64,000 nt of DNA from Rhodamnia argentea (lineage: Eukaryota > Streptophyta > Magnoliopsida > Myrtales > Myrtaceae). The notes under the pieces are model-generated. The model saw nothing but the letters and a program-made list of their open reading frames with translations. It made no database searches and was not told the DNA's origin. The DNA lies in NCBI RefSeq assembly GCF_020921035.1, contig NC_063160.1, forward strand, positions 2,190,501 through 2,254,500, in the 5' to 3' direction. A program made the position numbers and the translations under genes. Positions 58,401 through 64,000 of this stretch are shown one piece after another. Each line of letters begins with the position of its first letter. Position 1 is the first letter of the stretch.

Positions 58401-61400
58401 CTGCTGGTAATTACCCTTTCTACTGTCAACAGGTAGTTGCAACAAAGATGCGCACTATGCATAGCATATCAATGTGAAAGGGTTGTAAGAGATGCCTTTT
58501 TCCCTTAGCCTAGACTTATATCGCGTTTTGTATTGTTTCCATGAACAAATAGAGGATAATAACTCTCAGATTCATCTAAGATGGGGTTTTAATTTGTATA
58601 TTTCTCAAATCCATATGGTTAGTGGGAGAATTTCATGAATGTTAGGTTTATCTACTTAAGGGTGAATTCCACGTCTTAGAAAAGCTTTTAGTTACATCTA
58701 AAACCACTATTCATTCAACCGGGTCTAATTACTCAGTAAGTAGTATAACTACAACTACTATATGACTGGTAGTATTGAGCATAATGCAATTCATTAATGA
58801 ATGATGGACTTGAGTGATGTATCAAAATATTAAATGCACCTTTGACAGCCAAGATTACAAATTGTGATGCCATCAACTCCAGTAGCAAGCAAAGGCTACA
58901 GTTGACCATAGTCAAGAATGAGCGGATCCTAACAGAAACACATGCTCTTTCCTTTGGAGCTGTTGTGCAGCAAGTCGAAACCATAAACCCATCACTGAGA
59001 ATTACGATTTTGGTTGCTGGCATTCATGTGGCCTACACTAGAGAGGAGTTTGAAAATGATTTAAGGGAAGAGGTTCAGAGGTTGCCTGGGGGGACTTTTA
59101 TTGCTCAGTACAAATGTTGCGGCATGCATACTTTTTTTTTTTCCCTAATTTGAAGCATCCAAAACTTTCAGAATATACAAATGTTTACAGTTTGATTCAT
59201 CTATGAACACTTGAATAATGTTCTAATTTCTTGCAGGCAAGTAAGAAAAAAACGCCTTTTCCTTTTTAGAAGTCAAAACTAACAACCCTAGACTTAGATG
59301 TATGATTCAATTTGGTGATTACAACCAGAAAATGGAAAGTGCAGTAGAAAATGAGCTGCACTTTGCTCTTATCCTAAATCTTGAATGACCCGACATCATC
59401 CTTTATTAACAGTATTTGATAGGGACATTATCCCTTTTTCTTGGATCAAATGCAATTTTATGATTAGGGATTTTTCTCTTAGATCCAATACGATTTTGTG
59501 ATTGCAGATTTACTACGAGAAAGGCAATACCTTGTTCAGGAGCTTTAGCAACTCTTGTTAGATTAGGAACTCCAGTAACCAAAATTCACCTTTCTTTGTC
59601 CACGTTGTTTTGTTCATTGTGCTTATGCACTCCACATTCATTGTGCTCCTCTTCTAGTGCCTGAAACTATGTAGTTCTTCTTTTTTTTTTTTTTGGTTCC
59701 TTGATAAGGAATTAGCCATTCAGAGGAAAGAGTAGTGCATTTTGCTCTGTCCCGGGACTGTCCACATGAGTAAGATCTAGTTGAGGCCTCCCCCACCCCC
59801 CCAGCCCAAACCCCAAAAGAGTAAAAAAAAGGAGAATAATGTAATGTTAGACTTGCTATTGACTTACACATTTAGGAAGACTCCTCTTTTGCATAGGAGA
59901 GTAATGAGAAAAAAAAGAAGAGAGAAGACTCCTTTGCATGCTCTATCTTTATCAGAAATGTAGCGACTTGCATGACACCTTATCTAGGGCAGTTCTCATG
60001 TCATATTTTTTCTGGGGTTTCACCACCAGGTTGAAAGCGTTGATGGCTATTCCAAAGGTTCAGCCACGATTTGCTGTGGCTATATGGAAGAAATACCCGA
60101 CCATGAGATCTCTATTGATTGTCTACATGGACCCAGGCAAAACTGTAAGCATCTTCTCAAGCAATTTTTACCTGTCATTGATTCTGACAGTGAACCATCA
60201 CGTTTGATGACTATGACTATGGCAATGTGCTAGCCTAGCATTTTAGGTTTAAAGCTCTCATTTGGTTGAAAAATTGCATAATATATCATTGGTTTAGCAT
60301 TTGAGGTGCTGAAATCAGACATACAAAATGCTGTTTCTAGACGAGTATCCAAACTGTGATGTTAACAATTTCCACTAAAAATAGGAATTATTGGGAAATT
60401 GGTGTAGGTTTGTAAAGCTGGTTTCATTGAAAGCATTTGTGATGGAAGCAAGAGATGGTAAAGGGAAAAAGGTCAAATTTCTTTAAGCGTGACCAATAAA
60501 GTTCCCTCCATCAGTTGTAGCAAGAAATCGCATCGCAGGGTTCAAAAGCAAACAATTGTTGAAAATCGATAGCAGTGACTTATACATGCCATGGCACATC
60601 TTTGTCAAAACTTGGTAATTTGTGTCCATCTTTTAATTGCTATAAGCCTGTTGATTTGGGGGGCTCCATCAACTTCATGTAGCAGGAAGCCAAAAGGGGT
60701 GCTGATTTTCTTGCTCGTTTGCAATCGTCCTCATATTAGTAGCTGATCATACTGAACCATCTCTGTTATTTGTTTTATTTCCTGTTGGTTGCTTCACTGC
60801 TTAATTTTTTCAGTATTGCTGATTCTTCTGTTGCACGGCCTTGAATCAGCAGTTTCGATTGTATTGGATACTTGCGGAGATTGCTAGCTTTTGCAATTCT
60901 GGTTCATAACTATCAAATTTATACCAATTAGTTTAATTAAAAAGATTATAATATGCTTATCTATCTTTCATGATGCATTTTTGCTTAGTTCCAGGAGTTT
61001 GTGTTGTTTTACATGTACCTTAGCGAACAATATCTCAGGAGTTAAGTAATGGACAAGAGGGCTCTTGACGATGGCCCTGTTCATGAGAACTGAATTGTCA
61101 GAAAGAAACAAATGCCTCCATTGAAGGATTGAGGAATGCTTAGATTGGGAGCTGAGCATAAACTTCTTCCCATGTTTTCCGGAGCATTGCATCCTGCATA
61201 TTATGCTTACAATTTGTTTTTTTTGGTATAGGAGGACTTCTTTTTAGTCTCTTTGTACTCTGGAAATCCTTTTCTCTAGACCTTCATCTGAATAGACCAG
61301 AAATCCATGAGATAAGTTTTGAATCTTTTGTTTTTTTTTTTTTTGCCTCGGGATAATTTTTTTCTTAGGATGATGAAATACTAGTTAAAAGGTAAATTTA

Positions 61401-61931
61401 CATTGGGAATGAAAGGAAGGAAGACTTTAATTTGTTTTTAAGTTACCAAGTGTGGAAGGAGAAGTTGAGGAGCAAAAGTGGTAGCATTCTCTTTAATGTG
61501 GGGGCAGGGTCTGGTGGAGAGTGGTAGGAAAATTTCTTTATAATTTAGTTAAAATGACCTAAAAACAGATGCTGTGACTCCGTTGCATTTTATAAAGATG
61601 TTGTTCGTCATGGTCTACAGGAATAATAAGTGTCCAACTTGTCTCGACAGCTCTACACTTGTAGCTATTTAGAAGAGAAAGTGATTTGTTTTTGTTTTAG
61701 TTCTTGGCCAATGAAGCTTTCTGATACCATGCTTAAATGCGTCTACATCTCTGATCGCAGGTACATGAAAAGGAATTTTACCTGAAGGACTTGACAACAG
61801 AAGGTTTACTTGGTGAAGACAGAAGATTAGGCGAGGTGTGTTCTAAAAGAGTGTACAGAATACTCATGGCTCAAAGTGGCAGCATAAGGACTGATGATGT
61901 GGAGGACGGTGCTGATTTTTTCGCAACGTAA
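46405..61931 (+). CDS. EME1: EME1-type subunit of MUS81 crossover junction endonuclease
   Basis: Twelve exons: 46405-46696, 49205-49357, 49491-49567, 49926-50171, 50244-50397, 50498-50607, 54881-55056, 56806-56866, 56999-57117, 58317-58406, 60030-60144, 61761-61931. Every junction is GT-AG and all phases agree, giving 587 residues. The start MSDPILLSDEEDD resembles EME1 N-termini. Residues about 175-300 are Lys/Glu-rich and likely coiled coil (KKEEKKRKQE-type, KLHKEKQKWEKGKFALKSI). The ERCC4-like fold follows (ERSILWTMTVPEHLSQ, IVYEAEEF, YPSHTVCYLTNRLMAYINKR), lacking the catalytic GD..ERK motif, as in EME1. The C-terminal helix-hairpin-helix contains IPKVQPRFAVAIWKKYP, and the end is LGEVCSKRVYRILMAQSG. 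With MUS81 it cuts branched DNA in repair and minor-pathway meiotic crossovers, in the nucleus. Large introns carry repeats. Confidence 0.93.
47640..48980. repeat. Repeat in EME1 intron 1 (partner in intron 6)
   Basis: Phrases such as 'ggtgcacaat', 'cactgttgctaatctccact', 'gacattctgttgatttg', 'gacaaaatgtcattaaaagc' and 'tttgcatcagt' occur in the same order at 50910-51400. Two minus-strand ORFs (48158-47886 and 48980-48726) lie inside. A further related pair is 46980-47190 and 48600-48770. The source is unknown; an old element carrying minus-strand coding sequence is one reading. Confidence 0.5.
50900..51420. repeat. Repeat in EME1 intron 6 (partner in intron 1)
   Basis: Second copy of the intron 1 repeat, same orientation, more decayed. 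The minus frame at 51297-51109 begins MQNVTKTISNDIVSIY, which parallels MQTVTEIAFNDILSIY in the first copy. Confidence 0.5.
52130..52400 (+). repeat. GC-rich minisatellite-like block 1 (EME1 intron 6)
   Basis: Irregular repeats of GGGTTCAGG, GGTGCTGAAG, GGGACC and GGGTCCAG phrases in otherwise AT-rich intron DNA. ORFs here are by-products. Confidence 0.5.
53030..53480 (+). repeat. GC-rich minisatellite-like block 2 (EME1 intron 6)
   Basis: Same phrase set as 52130-52400 (GGGACCCGGGTCC, TGGGTCTCAAGTCTGGG, GTCCAGGGTTCTAGG), irregularly repeated. The two blocks are split by about 630 bp of ordinary sequence. Confidence 0.5.
53505..53690. repeat. MITE family 2, copy B (EME1 intron 6)
   Basis: Matches 11361-11560 (GTTGTATTTTGAAAA start, TTTTCCGTTGATTATGAA, GATACAAGCGG end). 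Non-coding. Confidence 0.5.
58104..58182 (+). repeat. Tandem duplication, 37-bp unit x2 (EME1 intron 9)
   Basis: GGGAACAAGGTAGAGTTATA followed by GT(T/C)GT(T/C)GCTAATTA occurs twice in a row. Recent duplication judged by the few differences. Confidence 0.8.
58849..59107 (+). other. Unrecognised exon-like ORF inside EME1 intron 10
   Basis: Open for about 100 codons on the same strand as EME1, preceded by an acceptor-like CCTTTGACAG and followed by a donor-like CTCA|GTACAA. It reads KQRLQLTIVKNERILTETHA, ALSFGAVVQQVETINPSLRI, then REEFENDLREEVQRLPGGTF. The composition is protein-like but I know no matching family. It is absent from EME1 of other plants, and splicing it into EME1 would shift the frame. 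Likely a fragment of another gene or element. Confidence 0.3.
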
Positions 61932-62483
61932 TTCCTTGTTGAACCTCCTAGCAATTGTACCGTTGGTGCGCATACTGTCTTGGCAGAGCAATCCTCGTCT
62001 GTTGCATAAGTTTTGCTTTTTCAAATGGTGGGCAACAATTTGTTGCTAAAGTGTATTTGGTTGCATTTAGTCATTCTTTTCGCTCTTGGGATTTGTGTTC
62101 TCATTTAATAGGTCTTGCAATGGTCCATGTGTACAGTTTTTGTCCCCTATTAATGTGTTCAAAGGGAGCTCTGCCTACCTCTTCATCTTATTCTTAGTGT
62201 ATGCCAGATTGAAATTTATAGGTCTTTCCTGAACTATTTGAAATTTGGGTTATCCATGTCGATCTTCTTTCAGTGCTGTATCTTTTGACTGTTTATGTAC
62301 CTATCGGCTTATTCATAGACCTGTGAAACACACAATTTACTATTGAGTTATTCAGACTCGTTGGATTTTAGAGTATGATCTGGTAGGTAGGTGGTCATTG
62401 TGAACAACTACGAAACAGGCTGGAAAATATGGTGTCTATCAGGAAGTGTAGAAAGAATTATCGGAAACTTCTAATCTAGAACT

Positions 62484-62663
62484 ATGGCGCCTTCAATCTA
62501 TTTTAAACAACCCAAGAAATCCGTATTGCTGCTTTCAAAGCCAGTGTTTTACCCAAAGGCAAAGGAAAAGAAAATCACACGCATTGCTCGTAATCCTGGA
62601 AGGGTCTCAGCTCCTTCAGATGTAAGTTCATTTTCTGGTTATCCGATTCAAGAAATTGAATAG
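62484..62663 (+). other. 59-codon ORF with a possible splice donor
   Basis: ATG GCG context, basic protein: MAPSIYFKQPKKSV, VFYPKAKEKKITRIARNPGR, VSAPSD then GTAAGT, a near-perfect donor. The frame also stays open to TAG at 62661. Could be a small basic protein or a first exon. No family recognised, and no second exon found before the DUF3511 gene. Confidence 0.3.
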
Positions 62664-62767
62664 ATGCCAAACTTCAAAGGGGCATCTTTGTTGCTGCATT
62701 TATTGACGACAGTTGCCTCAACTTCCACTGCACTTATATTTGACTTGGATGAGATGCTATTTGAACA

Positions 62768-62772
<5 letters not shown>

Positions 62773-62804
<32 letters not shown>
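62773..62804. repeat. (TC)n microsatellite
   Basis: About 16 TC units in the intergenic region between the EME1-type gene and the DUF3511 gene. Confidence 0.95.
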
Positions 62805-62806
<2 letters not shown>

Positions 62807-62809
62807 GCA

Positions 62810-63567
62810 CATGGGACATCCTTGTCTTCTCAGACAATGAGCCACAATTTGCAACCAAGTGTTGCTCCCCAAAGGACAGGACAGGCAAGGTGGAAGTTGC
62901 ACTCAACTAATCAATATGAAAGTGTTTGGTGCAGAGTCTGAATATGATTGGGCCTTGTGGGCCTCGCCTCCAATTTACCCACTTGTGGCAGTCAAAATCA
63001 CTGGCCAGAACTTGCCCACTCCTATCTTACAACAGCTCTAGCCACCAATGCCCATTTCTATCCACATGAATCCTTCTTTCCTTTTGATCAAGGGAATAAA
63101 TAGAGCCCCCTGCTAACACATTTCTACATTTCCTATGTTGGCCTTTCTTGATTCTCTTGGATGCACATGAAATTCGATAATTCTCATCACAATTTGACTT
63201 TCTACTCAACAGACTTTTAAACGATATCAATTTGCATTCGAAGTGGTAACGTGCGTGGTTTAGTTTAGTTAAATCGACTTTCCCCTCTATTCGGATGATG
63301 CATTTGTCTCGAATCCATCGTTGTCTCTCCACTTAACCCATTAAATCTAATCAACAGATACCATATCTCATCCCATCACCACAAACGGCCCCTCCTCTTG
63401 CTGTTGCGCGATCCAATAAAGTCCTGTCCTGTCGATGCCAACACATGCCGCATTATAGAGCTAATAGCACTGAAATAGGTATGCACAGGGTGTGTGGTGC
63501 ACTACATTTCTGTCTCTATATTAGACGTGGTAGAGTCTGCCAATTCCTCCACAAGGTCTCTCTGAAC
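62810..63567. promoter_or_regulatory. Upstream region of the DUF3511 gene
   Basis: Holds ATTGGGCC and GTGGGCC (site II-like, about 62949-62965), a TATA-like AATAAATAG (about 63096) and CTCTATATTAG (about 63513), the latter 55 bp before the ATG and the better core-promoter candidate. No coding exon found. Confidence 0.35.
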
Positions 63568-63834
63568 ATGGAGAAAAGCAAGTCATTCAACGGCTACTCA
63601 GCATCTTACTCAGAAATAAGGCTCGAGTTCGAGGACCGGTCCAAATCGTATAGCTTCAATGGCCCGAGCAATGTGCCCCACGGGTTGGAGAATTCCGGCA
63701 ACCCGGAGCTCAAGAGGAGGAGGAGGGTGGCCAGCTATAACATGTACACGATGGAGGGCAAGCTCAAGTCCTCGCTGCGCCACAGTTTCAAGTGGATCAA
63801 GAGCAAGTTCTCCGACGATATCTACGACATGTAA
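63568..63834 (+). CDS. DUF3511 domain small basic protein
   Basis: Single exon, 88 residues. An upstream frame is open from 63445, but the conserved family start is MEKSKSFNGYSASYSE at 63568. Family hallmarks follow in order: RLEFEDRSKSYSFNGPS, then NPELKRRRRVASYNMYTMEG and KLKSSLRHSFKWIKSKFSD, ending near the C-terminus as usual for the plant-specific DUF3511 family (80-110 residues). The C-terminal half is strongly basic and could be amphipathic. No signal peptide or membrane segment. The molecular function of the family is not established. Complete and apparently functional. Confidence 0.93.
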   Translation: MEKSKSFNGYSASYSEIRLEFEDRSKSYSFNGPSNVPHGLENSGNPELKRRRRVASYNMYTMEGKLKSSLRHSFKWIKSKFSDDIYDM

Positions 63835-64000
63835 AATGCAACAGATTCTACTTCATTCCTTCTTTCTGTTGCACATCAGAAGCTGGAGAATTTCTGAACG
63901 TGTATAGGTTTGACGGGGAATGCGATGTCATGTCTCATAAACTTGTGTATCAACTAAGAATGGTCGTCGCTTAGAATCTTCTCTTTTTACTCAGCAAGAG
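63835..64000. other. 3' flank of the DUF3511 gene
   Basis: Probable 3' UTR; no canonical AATAAA before the window end. Confidence 0.4.

Noticed and set aside
63445-63567. Longer N-terminus of the DUF3511 ORF
   Set aside because: The family begins at MEKSKSF-type sequence; the upstream 41 codons overlap the TATA-like region and look non-coding.
1-64000. CRISPR arrays, bacterial operons, rRNA genes or plastid/mitochondrial inserts
   Set aside because: None seen; the window is ordinary plant nuclear DNA with introns and transposons.

Overview
This window is nuclear DNA of a flowering plant, most likely a woody eudicot. The evidence is the intron/exon structure (GT-AG introns of 72 bp to 4.3 kb), an AP2/ERF transcription factor pair, U14 snoRNAs under a telo-box/site II promoter, and a dense scatter of hAT, Harbinger-like, Mutator-like, copia and SINE-type repeats. 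Some repeat families remind me of Myrtaceae, but the family cannot be fixed from the sequence alone. Gene density is low. Five protein genes are well supported, and four ncRNA genes form one cluster.

Layout. Positions 1-14.4 kb hold no convincing gene, only degenerate inverted-repeat elements, two retrotransposon primer-site remnants and AT-rich DNA. At 14.6-16.2 kb lies an intact two-exon ERF gene of the ABR1 type. At 20.6-24.2 kb lies a second, broken copy of the same segment. It starts exactly at the end of exon 1, abuts a truncated hAT transposase, and has a new TATA-like upstream region and a changed N-terminal frame. Between the copies are a SINE, a copia gag relic and a long inverted repeat. 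At 24.2-25.8 kb a promoter with telo-box and site II motifs precedes four tandem U14 (SNORD14) genes.

Positions 26.6-36 kb are a repeat nest. It holds three tandem relics of a WAK/ZRK-like kinase on the minus strand, and three copies of a larger unit, one split by a composite Harbinger-like insertion whose empty site is preserved in a sister copy. A probable solo copia LTR lies at 37.4-38.4 kb. At 39.3-39.6 kb on the minus strand is a small two-exon gene for a GOLVEN/RGF/CLEL peptide precursor, with a GA microsatellite in its intron; no single ORF shows it. A 300-bp tandem repeat and a clean hAT MITE with an 8-bp target duplication follow.

Positions 46.4-61.9 kb are one 12-exon gene for an EME1-type subunit of the MUS81 endonuclease. 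All exon phases join in frame to give 587 residues. Its large introns hold repeats, including an element present in both intron 1 and intron 6, and an unrecognised exon-like ORF in intron 10. The window ends with a complete DUF3511 small-protein gene at 63.6-63.8 kb.

The genes do not form a pathway. Themes present are stress or hormone transcription (ERF), rRNA processing and methylation (U14), secreted peptide signalling (GOLVEN) and meiotic/DNA repair (EME1). The most notable structures are the hidden GOLVEN gene, the U14 tetrad, and the ERF duplication with its apparent promoter capture next to a hAT fragment.
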